Below are positions 1 to 8,345 of a stretch of 64,000 bases of DNA, one piece after another; the stretch's first letter is position 1, and each line of letters begins with the position of its first letter. Below the pieces are notes generated by a model. The model worked only from the letters and a program-made list of their open reading frames with translations, was not told where the DNA came from and did no database searches. Origin of the DNA: Streptomyces sp. NBC_01142. Its GTDB lineage: Bacteria > Actinomycetota > Actinomycetes > Streptomycetales > Streptomycetaceae. Location: assembly GCF_026341125.1 (NCBI RefSeq), contig NZ_JAPEOR010000004.1, forward strand, positions 170,513 through 234,512, given 5' to 3'. The translations under genes and the position numbers were made by a program.

Positions 1-1
1 C

Positions 2-85
2 GCCGCCGATAGACTCACAGTGACCTTTGCCGTCTATGTGACGGCGGCCAGCTACTTCAACCGGGGCGCCCTCGACGGCCCTTAG
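2..85 (+). CDS. 3' end of a gene entering from the left edge (partial)
   Basis: One frame stays open from the window edge to a TAG at 83-85. It encodes about 27 residues ending FNRGALDGP, and the next gene starts 12 bp later. Codon use is only moderately typical of the neighbours (AGA and ACA occur). I cannot recognise the protein. It could be the tail of a gene in the same operon as the HisH-like gene, or chance. Confidence 0.35.
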   Translation, partial: AADRLTVTFAVYVTAASYFNRGALDGP

Positions 86-97
86 ATTGAGGCGTTC

Positions 98-742
98 ATG
101 CAGGACGACCGACCCGTGGTCGGCGTGATCGACTACCGCACCGGAAACAGCCAGAGCGTGGTCCACGCGCTGAACTTCCTCGGTGTGCCGAACCGTCTGC
201 TCACCTCGCCATCGGAACTGGACGGCATCGACCGGATCATCCTTCCTGGTGTCGGATCAGCCGGGACCACGATGACCTACCTGTCCGAAGCCGGATGGCC
301 CGAGGCACTTCACGCCCGGGTTATCGAAGGCCGCACCCCGTTCCTGGGCATCTGCGTGGGCCTACAGGTCCTCTTCGAGACCAGCGAGGAACAGGACGCG
401 ACATGCCTGGGCTGGCTGCCCGGGACCGTACGGGCCTTTGACGGCGCCGACGTGCGAGTGCCGCAGATGGGGTGGAACCAGGTGCACCGCACCTCGGCCC
501 ATCCCTTCCTGGCCGGTCTGCCGGAAGCGGGCCACTTCTACTTCGTGAACAGCTACTACGCTGACCCCGCGGACGCCGGGGACATCGCGGCGACCACGGA
601 GTACGGTCTGCCGTTCACCTCTGCCGTCGCGCGCGGCAACATCATGGCCACGCAGTTCCACACCGAGAAGTCCGGCCCGCTGGGGCTGGACCTCCTCGAG
701 CGGTTCGCCAAGACCCCGCAGGAGGAACTGTGCCCGGCCTGA
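98..742 (+). CDS. hisH-like: HisH-like glutamine amidotransferase subunit
   Basis: This 214-residue class I glutamine amidotransferase is the size of the HisH subunit of imidazole glycerol phosphate synthase. It should hydrolyse glutamine and pass ammonia to a HisF-type partner. The nucleophile elbow GICVGLQVLF (about residue 87) carries the catalytic Cys, and ATQFHTEKSG near residue 185 carries the His and Glu of the triad. The ATG is preceded by GAGG at good spacing. It overlaps the HisF-like gene by 13 bp, so the two are probably co-translated and form a complex. No other canonical histidine gene is present, so I infer a paralogue recruited for specialised metabolism, for example imidazole or amidine formation, rather than housekeeping histidine synthesis. 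Confidence 0.85.
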   Translation: MQDDRPVVGVIDYRTGNSQSVVHALNFLGVPNRLLTSPSELDGIDRIILPGVGSAGTTMTYLSEAGWPEALHARVIEGRTPFLGICVGLQVLFETSEEQDATCLGWLPGTVRAFDGADVRVPQMGWNQVHRTSAHPFLAGLPEAGHFYFVNSYYADPADAGDIAATTEYGLPFTSAVARGNIMATQFHTEKSGPLGLDLLERFAKTPQEELCPA

Positions 743-1545
743 CCATCACGACGGGGCTGACCACCCGGCTGATCGCCTGCTTCGACATCATCGACGGCAG
801 GGTCACCAAGGCCCGCCGATTCGAGGACAACATCGACGTAGGCGACGCCGCCGAGGTCGCCGCGTCGGTGTACGCGGACGGCATCGACGAGATCATCTTC
901 TACGACATCCTCGCCAGCGCTCAGCGCCGCCAGGCGGACCTCGCCACGATCCGCAAGGTCGCCGAGACCGTGTTCGTGCCGCTGACGGTGGGTGGCGGGA
1001 TCCGGTCGCTGGAGGACATGCACGCCGTGCTGGCCGCCGGCGCGGAGAAGATCAGTCTGGACTCGATGGCGGTGCGCAATCCCTCGATCATCACCGAGGG
1101 GTCGGCCGAGTTCGGCCGCCAGTGCATCGTGCAGTCCATGCAGGTCAAGCGCGTCCCGGTCACGGCCGAGATTCCCAGCGGGTACGAGGTGTTCATCGAC
1201 GGTGCCCGGCAGGCCACCGGCATGGACGCCATCGTGTGGGCGCGCCGGGGCGAGGAGCTGGGCGCGGGGGAGATCTGCGTCAACTCCATCGACCAGGACG
1301 GCACGCACGAGGGCTACGACCTGGAGATCACCCGCAGGATCGCCGAGGCGGTCAACCTGCCGGTGATCGCCTCCGGCGGCGCCGGTTCAGCCGAGCACGC
1401 GGCGGCGGCGTTCACCGAAGCGGGCGCGTCGGCGGCGATCGTCAGCTCGCTGCTGTACTCGCCGCGTATGGAGCGCACCGTCCCGGTCGGGGAGATCAAG
1501 GCCGAGCTCGCCAAGCGGTACGGGCTCCCGGTCCGCCTGACCTGA
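730..1545 (+). CDS. hisF-like: HisF-like cyclase subunit
   Basis: A 271-residue TIM barrel of the HisF family. HisF normally uses channelled ammonia to turn PRFAR into imidazole glycerol phosphate and AICAR. The first strand reads RLIACFDIIDGRVTK, with the Asp of the HisF 'CLDVxxGxVVKG' motif. TVGGGIRS and ASGGAGSAEH are the phosphate-binding loops, and INSIDQDGT matches the conserved second catalytic Asp region. The GTG start lies inside the HisH-like gene. The sequence is clearly divergent (FEDNIDVGD in place of the usual FxxLRDAGD), as in HisF paralogues of surface-sugar pathways that build acetamidino groups. True substrate unknown; I infer an ammonia-dependent step in this cluster. Confidence 0.85.
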   Translation: MPGLTITTGLTTRLIACFDIIDGRVTKARRFEDNIDVGDAAEVAASVYADGIDEIIFYDILASAQRRQADLATIRKVAETVFVPLTVGGGIRSLEDMHAVLAAGAEKISLDSMAVRNPSIITEGSAEFGRQCIVQSMQVKRVPVTAEIPSGYEVFIDGARQATGMDAIVWARRGEELGAGEICVNSIDQDGTHEGYDLEITRRIAEAVNLPVIASGGAGSAEHAAAAFTEAGASAAIVSSLLYSPRMERTVPVGEIKAELAKRYGLPVRLT

Positions 1546-1557
1546 CCACGCTCCCTC

Positions 1558-1613
1558 CCGGAAACGAAGCCGGGCCCGGTCGCACAATGCGGCCGGGCCC
1601 AGCTTCGTTTCCG
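1558..1613. terminator. Long hairpin between convergent genes
   Basis: Arms CCGGAAACGAAGC and GCTTCGTTTCCGG pair perfectly, and the inner GGGCCCGG/CCGGGCCC extends the stem, leaving a small loop around CGCACAATG. It sits 13 bp after the HisF-like stop and 33 bp before the stop of the opposing methyltransferase gene, as expected for a bidirectional Rho-independent terminator. There is no U-tract, which is common in Streptomyces. Confidence 0.8.
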
Positions 1614-1645
1614 GCGCCGCACGGCCGTCCCGGGCGTGCGGCGGG

Positions 1646-2419
1646 TCAGGGGCGGTGCGCGGTGACGAGGTGGCGGCTGCTGTCGGCGGTGAGGGGGCGG
1701 GCGTCGTAGCCGCCGAACTGCTCGTCGACGACGAAGCCGGCCGCGTGCAGCAGGTCGGTCAGCTCGGCGGGGGTGTAGAGGCGGACCGAGCTGTGGCTGG
1801 TGTCGGTGGTGCCGTCGTCGTAGGCGGTGGTGGTGTGCCGGTTCAGCCTGCGCGTGACCGGGCCCCAAGTGACCTGCTGGGTGGTTTCGGCGTGGTCGCC
1901 GCGGACGGTGCGGGCGCCCATGCCGGTGGTGTCGGGGTGCGGGGTGAAGTGGTCCATGACCATGCGGCCGCCGGGGCGCAGGACGCGGAACGCTTCGCGG
2001 AGGACGCCGAGGTCCTCGTCGGTGGTGTCGAGGAAGCCGAAGGAGTTGAACAGGAGCAGGACGGCGTCGGCGCAGCCGTCGTCCAGGGGAAGGTCGCGGA
2101 CGTCGGCGTGCAGCAGGTTGATCCGCTCGCCGTCCGCCGCGGCGGTGGCGGCGGCGTGGTCGAGGAGGTCCTGGGACAGGTCGACGCCGGTGGTGTGGGT
2201 GTAGCCGCGGCGGGTCAGCTCGGCCGTGTGCCGGGCGAAGGCGCAGCACAGGTCGAGGATCGTGTGATCGGTCTGCAGGGCGAGGCGGGCGGTGAGGAAG
2301 TCGATGTCGCGTCGGGTGGTGGCACCGTCGTGGCTTCCGTAGCGCTCCAGGTAGCCGGTGCCGCGGTAGTTGCTGATCCACCACGGGTCACGGTCGGGCG
2401 TGGGGGCGGGCTGGGTCAT
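1646..2419 (-). CDS. Class I SAM-dependent methyltransferase
   Basis: A 257-residue Rossmann methyltransferase. Motif I reads ILDLCCAFARHTAEL (the usual GxGxG is replaced by CCAFAR, seen in some small-molecule methyltransferases). The acidic residue of motif II is in TGVDLSQ, followed by ADVRDLPL and LRPGGRMVMDHF. It is the last gene of the minus-strand operon. Its ATG overlaps the stop of the HisA-like gene (ATGA), which fixes the start. The acceptor is unknown; context suggests O-, N- or C-methylation of an intermediate from the PRPP-type pathway. Confidence 0.8.
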   Translation of the reverse strand: MTQPAPTPDRDPWWISNYRGTGYLERYGSHDGATTRRDIDFLTARLALQTDHTILDLCCAFARHTAELTRRGYTHTTGVDLSQDLLDHAAATAAADGERINLLHADVRDLPLDDGCADAVLLLFNSFGFLDTTDEDLGVLREAFRVLRPGGRMVMDHFTPHPDTTGMGARTVRGDHAETTQQVTWGPVTRRLNRHTTTAYDDGTTDTSHSSVRLYTPAELTDLLHAAGFVVDEQFGGYDARPLTADSSRHLVTAHRP

Positions 2420-3204
2420 GTCGGGTTCTCCGTGGGCGGGGTGCGGTGGAGGCGGCCTTCGGCGTCGGGCAGGCCGCGGGGGGCGGTGAGGTAGGCGCGG
2501 CCGACGACGGCGCCCCAGCCGGCGTGCCACAGGCGCGTCAGGTCGGCCCATCCGGCCAGGCCGCCGGCGTACCACAGGTGGGAGCGCGGGCGGCGGTCCG
2601 CGATGCGGTCGAGGATGTGCCAGGGGGGCGGGGTGCGGTGGGTGGCCGCGCGGGCGTCGGTGATCAGGATGGGCTGGGTGCTGCCGGTGGCGTCGAGGAG
2701 GGCGTCCAGGGCGTCGGTCAGCGGCACGCTGGTGGTTCGGGTGAAGCCGTCGGTGACGATCCGTCCGTCCACGGCGTCGAGGGAGAGCATCAGTTGTCCG
2801 GCGTCGGCGAGGGTGGTGAAGTCCGGCCAGGCGTGCGGGTCGAGGCGGCCGTCGGGGACCAGTCCGGTGGAGCCGAGCAGGACACCGGCGGCGCCGGCGT
2901 CCAGGAGGCGGCGGACGGCCGGGTCGCGCGGGGCCAGGCGGCCGCCGGCCCACAGCCGGCCGGGGTGGTGGCGCACGGCCGTCTCCAGCAGCGCAGTGCT
3001 GGTGCCGGTGGAGCGGTCGAGGTCGATGACGGCGGTGGGCACGTTGTCGTCGAGGAGGTCGGCGAGCAGCCGTCCCGGCGGCAGGCCGGGGAGGGAGGTG
3101 ACCGTGCCGTGGCGGACGTCGACGTTCACCCGCCACGGGCCGGTCGGCCCGGCGGGATCGGCCATGGGGGCCGTGGCGGTCGCCGGGGTGGGGGTGGTGG
3201 GCAT
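2416..3204 (-). CDS. hisA-like: HisA/HisF-family TIM barrel (phosphoribosyl isomerase-like)
   Basis: 262 residues. The order of strands and loops matches HisA: AVIDLDRSTGTS (HisA-type 'DLD.a.G'), WAGGRLAPRD (GG-gri loop), LLDAGAAGVLLGST (phosphate loop), ILITDA, then YAGGLAGWADL and GAVVGRAYL. HisA isomerises ProFAR to PRFAR, the substrate of HisF. ATG with GGAGG 7 bp upstream. It lies between a phosphoribosyltransferase-like gene and a methyltransferase, and opposite the HisH/HisF-like pair, so the three paralogues may act in sequence. Identity to true HisA is weak (no clear pair of catalytic Asp residues at the usual spacing), so the function is inferred. Confidence 0.7.
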   Translation of the reverse strand: MPTTPTPATATAPMADPAGPTGPWRVNVDVRHGTVTSLPGLPPGRLLADLLDDNVPTAVIDLDRSTGTSTALLETAVRHHPGRLWAGGRLAPRDPAVRRLLDAGAAGVLLGSTGLVPDGRLDPHAWPDFTTLADAGQLMLSLDAVDGRIVTDGFTRTTSVPLTDALDALLDATGSTQPILITDARAATHRTPPPWHILDRIADRRPRSHLWYAGGLAGWADLTRLWHAGWGAVVGRAYLTAPRGLPDAEGRLHRTPPTENPT

Positions 3205-3220
3205 GCGGGCGCCTCCGGGT

Positions 3221-4555
3221 TCAGGCGGCGGCGAGCGCGGCCGGGCGGGGGACGGGCGGTTCGTTCCAGGAGGCGGCGTGGGCGAGTTCGGCCCGCATGG
3301 CGGCCAGTTGGGCGGTGGTCCAGGTGCCGGTGCTCACCGCGAGGTCGAAGCTGGCGGCCATCTGCCGGTGCAGCGTGCCCGCCGCACGGTGGGCTCCGTC
3401 GCTCAGGTAGGCATCGGTGTCGCCGCGCAGCAGGTGTCCGGTCAGGCGCTTCTGGATGCTGTGGTGCAGGTTGGGGCGCAGGCTCGGCAGGTCGGCGGCG
3501 TCGGCGATGTCGTGCCGGCCGGAGCGGTGGTACAGGGTCCAGGCGGATTCGACGCTGCGGGTGACGGCCCGTCCGCCGAGTTGTTCGACCAGGGTGCGCG
3601 CGGCGCGCAGCGTGCTGCCGTAGCCGACGTTGTCGTCGATGACCAGCACGGTCGTGTCGCGGGCTGCGGCGGTCAGGCGGTCGCGGTAGGCGCGGGGCGC
3701 GGTGGCACGGTGGCGGACGGTGCCGCCGGCGCCGAGGTACGCGACGTTCCCCTGGTCGTGGAACCCGAGGCGGATCAGGTGCACGTCGATCGGCCGGCCG
3801 AGCAGGGCGGGAAGGACGGTCCGGGCGGTCAGCGCGAGGGACAGCGACCCGTACAGCGGGGCGAGGACCGTGGTGATGTCGGGCCGGGGTACCAGTACGT
3901 GCTCGGCGAGGAAGCGCAGCTCGTTGCCGATCTTGACCGTGTTGTCGAGCTCCCGGAAGGTCCGCCAGCCTGCCTCGTGGGCCTGCAGCAGCGCGAGGTC
4001 GCCGGGGTGCGGGGCGAACGGGCCGGTGGCGGGGTGGCCGTGCAGCGCGGCGGCGGTGGAGGTGGCGGTTTCCAGCAGGCGTTCCAGCGCGGCCGGGCGC
4101 GGATCGTCGGTGAGGCTGGGGCGGTCGGTGAGGCTGTGCCAGAGGGTGTAGGCGCCGGCGGCGGCGAGGTTGTGAAGGTTGTCGAGCAGCGCGTGCCGCA
4201 GTGCCGGGGCCTGCCCCGGCGCCTGGCGGTCCAGGCGGCCGAGGGTTTCGCCCAGCGTCGCCCAGGACGGCAGCGCCGTACGGGGCTGGTAGTAGACCGG
4301 GCCCCGGCCGAGCCGGATGTGCCGCGCGCCCGCCGCGGGCCGGGATCCGCTGGCGGCCGGGAGGAAGGTGTCCAGCAGGGCGGGGTCCAGGCCGGCGCGG
4401 GACGCGAGGTGCAGCTCGGTGGCGGGGATGCGCACCAGGCCCAGCAGATCGCAGGCGACAGCGCTCCCGGTGCGGGGATCTGGCGGGGTGGGGCCGGCGG
4501 GGTGGGCCGTGTTCGCCCGGGGTGGGGGCGGGAGGATGGTAGCCGTGGTGGTCAC
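3221..4555 (-). CDS. Phosphoribosyltransferase-like protein (two-part, 444 aa)
   Basis: The C-terminal half carries a type I PRTase fold. TVLVIDDNVGYGSTLRAA is the PRPP-binding loop (hydrophobic strand, two acidic residues, then G-x-GST), and LAPLYGSLSLAL resembles the upstream substrate loop. The roughly 190-residue N-terminal part is helical and not recognised. GTG start overlapping the HAD gene stop by 4 bp. It is one of three PRTase-like proteins in this operon. Base and product are unknown; I infer transfer between PRPP and a small nitrogenous compound, or the reverse. Confidence 0.7.
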   Translation of the reverse strand: MTTTATILPPPPRANTAHPAGPTPPDPRTGSAVACDLLGLVRIPATELHLASRAGLDPALLDTFLPAASGSRPAAGARHIRLGRGPVYYQPRTALPSWATLGETLGRLDRQAPGQAPALRHALLDNLHNLAAAGAYTLWHSLTDRPSLTDDPRPAALERLLETATSTAAALHGHPATGPFAPHPGDLALLQAHEAGWRTFRELDNTVKIGNELRFLAEHVLVPRPDITTVLAPLYGSLSLALTARTVLPALLGRPIDVHLIRLGFHDQGNVAYLGAGGTVRHRATAPRAYRDRLTAAARDTTVLVIDDNVGYGSTLRAARTLVEQLGGRAVTRSVESAWTLYHRSGRHDIADAADLPSLRPNLHHSIQKRLTGHLLRGDTDAYLSDGAHRAAGTLHRQMAASFDLAVSTGTWTTAQLAAMRAELAHAASWNEPPVPRPAALAAA

Positions 4556-5340
4556 GTGGGCTCCGTTTCGCGGATCGGCCGGCGCGCGGCGTGGTCGCAC
4601 AGCGCTCTCAGGCAGGAGGCGAGGCTGGTGAAGCGGGTGATCGGCGCCGACCCGGGCGGGGGCTGCCCGGTGGGGGTGATCCAGACCGGGTGGAGTCCGG
4701 CGGCGCGGGCGCCGACGACGTCGGCGGTCCACTCGTCGCCGACGTACAGGCACTGCTCGGGTCGGACGGCCAGGTCCTCGCAGGCCTGGTGGAACGGCGC
4801 GGGGTGCGGCTTGCGGTGGCCGTTGCCCAGCGCGCACACCACGGTCTCGAAGTACGGGTCGAGGCCGGCCTGTTCGAGCTTGGCGTGCTGCTGGTCGGCG
4901 TCGCCGTTTGTGACGATGCCGAGCTGGTAGACCTCCGCGAGGCGCCGGAAGGCGTCGACGGTGGCGGGGACGGGGCGGATCGCGCGCATCTGCCGGTGGG
5001 CGAAGTCGTCGACGTGGGCGTCCAGTTGCCGCTCGCTCAGTTCGATCCCGGCTTCGCGCAGGGCGGCCTCCCAGACGTGGCGGCGGGCGGCAGTGTGCGA
5101 GCCGAGCGGGGCCAGGACGCGGTCATAGTCGCCCCACAGCCGGTCGGAGGTGTTCACGTAGGTGGAGGTGATGACGGCCGCGCTCACGCCGGGGTGAGCG
5201 CCGGCGAGGCGGGCGGCGACGGCGTCCAGGGCGCTCTGCCAGATCGCGCGGGTGGGGATCAGCGTGTTGTCGATGTCGAACAGGACGGTGGTGACCGCGG
5301 GCATCGGCGGCGCTAGCGGCTGGTGGGGGGTGGGGTTCAC
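4552..5340 (-). CDS. HAD-superfamily phosphatase
   Basis: 262 residues with the four HAD motifs: FDIDNTLI (nucleophile Asp and acid/base Asp), GIVTNGDADQQ (Thr), GHRKPHPAPF (Lys) and LYVGDEWTADV (Asp pair). The spacing gives the C1-cap subfamily IA of small-metabolite phosphatases. The GTG start overlaps the upstream stop (GTGA); a downstream ATG at 5304 is an alternative. It is probably a sugar- or nucleoside-phosphate phosphatase next to the PRTase-like genes. Confidence 0.85.
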   Translation of the reverse strand: MNPTPHQPLAPPMPAVTTVLFDIDNTLIPTRAIWQSALDAVAARLAGAHPGVSAAVITSTYVNTSDRLWGDYDRVLAPLGSHTAARRHVWEAALREAGIELSERQLDAHVDDFAHRQMRAIRPVPATVDAFRRLAEVYQLGIVTNGDADQQHAKLEQAGLDPYFETVVCALGNGHRKPHPAPFHQACEDLAVRPEQCLYVGDEWTADVVGARAAGLHPVWITPTGQPPPGSAPITRFTSLASCLRALCDHAARRPIRETEPT

Positions 5341-8300
5341 TGGGCTGCTCCGTGGCCAGTCATCCGAGCGGCCAGGGCGAGGGCGGCCAGGCCCTCGGCG
5401 GCGGCGGGGGTGTTCTCGTCGCGGGTGAGGCGGAAGTACAAGTCCGGCATGAGCAGGCCGAGGATCCGGGCCCGGTCCAGGGGCAGGCCGTCGAACCGGT
5501 CCAGCAGCCAGGTCGTGCCGAGGAGCTGTCCGCCCAACGGATCGGCCAGCGGGCAGGTGACCTCCAGGACGCCGCGGTGTTCGCGGACCGCGGCGTCGGC
5601 GAGCAGTCCGGTGTGCTTCAGGCAGGAGCCGGCCAGCTTGGCCAGCGTCTGGTCGAGGTCGTGCAGGCCGGCGAACTCGGCGTCGATCACCCACCAGCGC
5701 GGCTCGGTCGGGTGGACGAGGACGTTGCCCAGGTGGAGGTCGCCGGTGGCGTGGACCAGCCAGCCGCCCAGGGCGGTCGGGGTGAGGGAGCGGCGCGCGA
5801 GGTGGATGAGTGAGCGGCAACTGAGCTGGGCCGGTGCGCCGTTGAAGTGCAGGGTGTGGTCGGCCCAGGGCCGCAGCCGGCGGGCGAGGTCCTCCACCCA
5901 GCCGGACAGCACCGCGGGCGTCTGGAGCGAGTGGTCGACGTCGTCCTCCCGGCGGGGGGTCAGCGTCGCGGTGGCGCCGTGAACCAGCCGGGCGGCCACC
6001 TCGCCCAGGACCGACAGGAACCGCCCCGGGTCGGTGGCGGCCAGGTCGCGCAGGGGGACGCCGTCCACGGCCTGGGAGACCAGCGTCGCGTCCTCGCCGC
6101 GGTAGTGCAGCGCGGTGGCGGGCACGGGCAGATGCCGGGCGAGGGCCTGCAGACCGGTGTGCTCCCGTTCGGCGAAGGCCCGGCCGCGACCGGGCTTGAT
6201 GATGACCGCACCCGCCGCGGTGCGGGCGGCGAACACCGGCGTGCTGCTCGGCCGCAGCTGGGCGAGCGCCCCGTCGGGGGAGGCGTAGGCGGGCGCGGGG
6301 GCGTGGCAGTCCTCCGGGCTCTCCCAGTACGGGGCGGGAACCTCGTCGCGGACGCGGTCGACGGCCACGGCGATCTCGTCGGTCAGCGGCAGCGGAGCGG
6401 GGCGCTCGGCCAGCAGCGCGGCGTCCAGCAGCCCGGCGTCCAGCACCGTCCAGCGCGCCTGCTCGTCCTCGCCCGCGTACAGCAGCCGGATCCGGCCGCC
6501 GCCCTCGGGCAGCAGCGCGGGGTAGAAGGCGTAGCGGGAGTCCGGGCTGCCGCGGCCGCCGCGGTGCAGGACGATGCCCAGCGGTCGCCAGGTCAGGCCG
6601 TCGCGGGAGTGCTCGGCGGCCAACGAGCGGGAGGTGCCGGCGCCGTAGACCATCAGCAGGCCCCCGTCGGACGTCGCGGCGACGGCGGGGCAGTCGGCGG
6701 CGTACGCGTCCGGGGCGCCGGCCGGGCCGGTGGTGACGACGACGCCGTGGCGCTGCCAGGTGAGGCCGTCGGTGGAGGTGGCCAGGTGGATGCGCCGGTG
6801 GTGGCCGTCGCGTCCGGCGTACCACATCCACCAGGCGCCGCCGCGGTGAAGCACGGCCGGCAGCAGCACGTGCTCGCCGTCGGTCGCCCCGTCCTCGGCG
6901 GCGGGGGCGAGGGTGAGGTGGGGGCAGGCCCAGGTGGTTCCGCCGTCGTGGCTGACGGTGCGGTAGATCGCCCAGGCCCCGCCGTCGGGCCGGGCGCTGA
7001 AGTAGGCGTGCAGCGCGTCCTGGTGGACGACCAGGCTCACGCCGGTGACGTCGCCGCAGCCGTCCGGGACCGGCAGCGGCCGGGCACCGTCCAGGGACAC
7101 CGGCCCGCCCCCGGGCTCGGGCACGGCGGTGAGGACGATGCGGTTGCGGCCGCCGGTGTACCAGGGCTCGGGGGCGCGGCCGGGCAGCTGCCGGGGGATG
7201 TAGGTCCGGGCGTCGGCCGGGCCGGTGGTCACGGCCAGCAGGCGGCGGCCGCGGTGGCGGATGAGGGCCGGGGCGAAGGTGATGAGGCCGTCGGCGCCGG
7301 CCAGCACGCCGCGGTGGCGCCCCACGACGTCCGCCCGTCCCGCCGCCGGGCGGGGCCGGGTGCGCGGGCGCGGCAGTCCGGCCGGTGTGGCGGACAGCAG
7401 GAAGTGATCGCCCGCTTCGAGGAGTTCACTCACCTGGGTGGTCTCCCGCACCGCGCGGCTCAGCACGGTGAACGCCGCCTGGTCGGCGGCGGACTGGTCG
7501 ACGTACGGGCGCATCCACGCCGCGACGCCCTCCAGCGAGTATCGGTCGGTGACCTCCAGTCCGGCCGCGGCCAGCAGGTCCTCGGCCTCGGTGAGGCGGT
7601 GGGTGCGGGTGGGCGGCATGTAGTCGTCGGCCGCCAACGTCGACAGCGGCTCGTAGCGGCCGTGGTCCAGGTATCCGCCGCCGGTCAGCGCGGTCATCTC
7701 CGCGAACCGGCCGCGCTTGAGCAGGTCCCGCAGCACCGAGGTGCGGGTCAGGAAAATCGCGTGGAGCCGGCCGCCCGGCGCCAGCGCGGTCGCGGCGCGG
7801 CGCACCGCCTCGACGGCGTCCGCGTCGTCGAGCAGGTGGTAGAGCGGGCCGAACATCAGCACCGCGTCGAACTGGCCCGGCAGCGGCGTCAGGTGCTGCG
7901 CCGGGCCGTGTTGCGTGCCCAGCAGGTGCCCTTCCAGACCGGCCTCGCGGAAGCGGGCGCGGGCGCTGTCCAGGCTGTTCGCGGACAGGTCGGACAGGGC
8001 GACCATGTGCCCGCGGCGGGCCAGTTCCAGGGCGTGGACGCCGGGGCCCGAGCCGATGTCGAGGATGCGGCTTCCCGGGCGCAGCCCGGCCAGGACCTGC
8101 TGGTGGATGACCTCCGTCTCCAGCCGGTGGTAGGGGCCGGACCGGGTGCGCTGCCACTCCCGCTCGGGGTCCGCGTCGTAGAACGCGGCCACCCGCTCGA
8201 TGCCGCTGACGGTCGCGGGATCAGCCGCCGTCCGGCCCGCCGGGAAGGAGCCAGAGGTCCCCGTCGCGGTGGAGCCGGTCGCGGGCGGCGAGATGGTCGA

Positions 8301-8345
8301 GGTGGAACTCAAGGAGGACGGGGTCGATGTCATGGCCGAGGTCAC
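5337..8345 (-). CDS. Methyltransferase - five-bladed beta-propeller - APH kinase fusion
   Basis: About 1000 residues in three parts. Residues 50-320 are a class I SAM methyltransferase (ILDIGSGPGVHALEL, LSDLSANSL). Residues 330-690 are a GH43/GH32-like five-bladed propeller with repeated blade signatures (ISHDGGTTW-type, STDGLTWQRHG, SRDGLTWRPLG, FYPALLPEGGG). From about 700 to the end is an aminoglycoside-phosphotransferase/kinase fold with catalytic GDLHLGNVL (about 868) and VIDAEFAG. The likely job is methylation and phosphorylation of a sugar-containing intermediate that the propeller binds or trims. The start is uncertain: the GTG at 8345 has GAGAGG upstream but lies 125 bp inside the preceding gene and adds a Ser/Thr-rich leader, while the GTG at 8192 would start just before VAAFYDAD, where this family usually begins. 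Confidence 0.8.
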   Translation of the reverse strand: MTSAMTSTPSSLSSTSTISPPATGSTATGTSGSFPAGRTAADPATVSGIERVAAFYDADPEREWQRTRSGPYHRLETEVIHQQVLAGLRPGSRILDIGSGPGVHALELARRGHMVALSDLSANSLDSARARFREAGLEGHLLGTQHGPAQHLTPLPGQFDAVLMFGPLYHLLDDADAVEAVRRAATALAPGGRLHAIFLTRTSVLRDLLKRGRFAEMTALTGGGYLDHGRYEPLSTLAADDYMPPTRTHRLTEAEDLLAAAGLEVTDRYSLEGVAAWMRPYVDQSAADQAAFTVLSRAVRETTQVSELLEAGDHFLLSATPAGLPRPRTRPRPAAGRADVVGRHRGVLAGADGLITFAPALIRHRGRRLLAVTTGPADARTYIPRQLPGRAPEPWYTGGRNRIVLTAVPEPGGGPVSLDGARPLPVPDGCGDVTGVSLVVHQDALHAYFSARPDGGAWAIYRTVSHDGGTTWACPHLTLAPAAEDGATDGEHVLLPAVLHRGGAWWMWYAGRDGHHRRIHLATSTDGLTWQRHGVVVTTGPAGAPDAYAADCPAVAATSDGGLLMVYGAGTSRSLAAEHSRDGLTWRPLGIVLHRGGRGSPDSRYAFYPALLPEGGGRIRLLYAGEDEQARWTVLDAGLLDAALLAERPAPLPLTDEIAVAVDRVRDEVPAPYWESPEDCHAPAPAYASPDGALAQLRPSSTPVFAARTAAGAVIIKPGRGRAFAEREHTGLQALARHLPVPATALHYRGEDATLVSQAVDGVPLRDLAATDPGRFLSVLGEVAARLVHGATATLTPRREDDVDHSLQTPAVLSGWVEDLARRLRPWADHTLHFNGAPAQLSCRSLIHLARRSLTPTALGGWLVHATGDLHLGNVLVHPTEPRWWVIDAEFAGLHDLDQTLAKLAGSCLKHTGLLADAAVREHRGVLEVTCPLADPLGGQLLGTTWLLDRFDGLPLDRARILGLLMPDLYFRLTRDENTPAAAEGLAALALAARMTGHGAAQ

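Noticed and set aside
1646..3136. A 496-residue minus-strand frame covering the methyltransferase
   Set aside because: The first half is the HisA-like gene read in another frame; the real start is the ATG overlapping that gene's stop at 2416-2419.
2446..4930. Very long plus-strand open frames (372 and 775 codons) across the eight-gene operon
   Set aside because: They are antisense to well-recognised PRTase, HisA-like and HAD genes, have low-complexity Gly/Arg/Val-rich products and no ribosome binding site.
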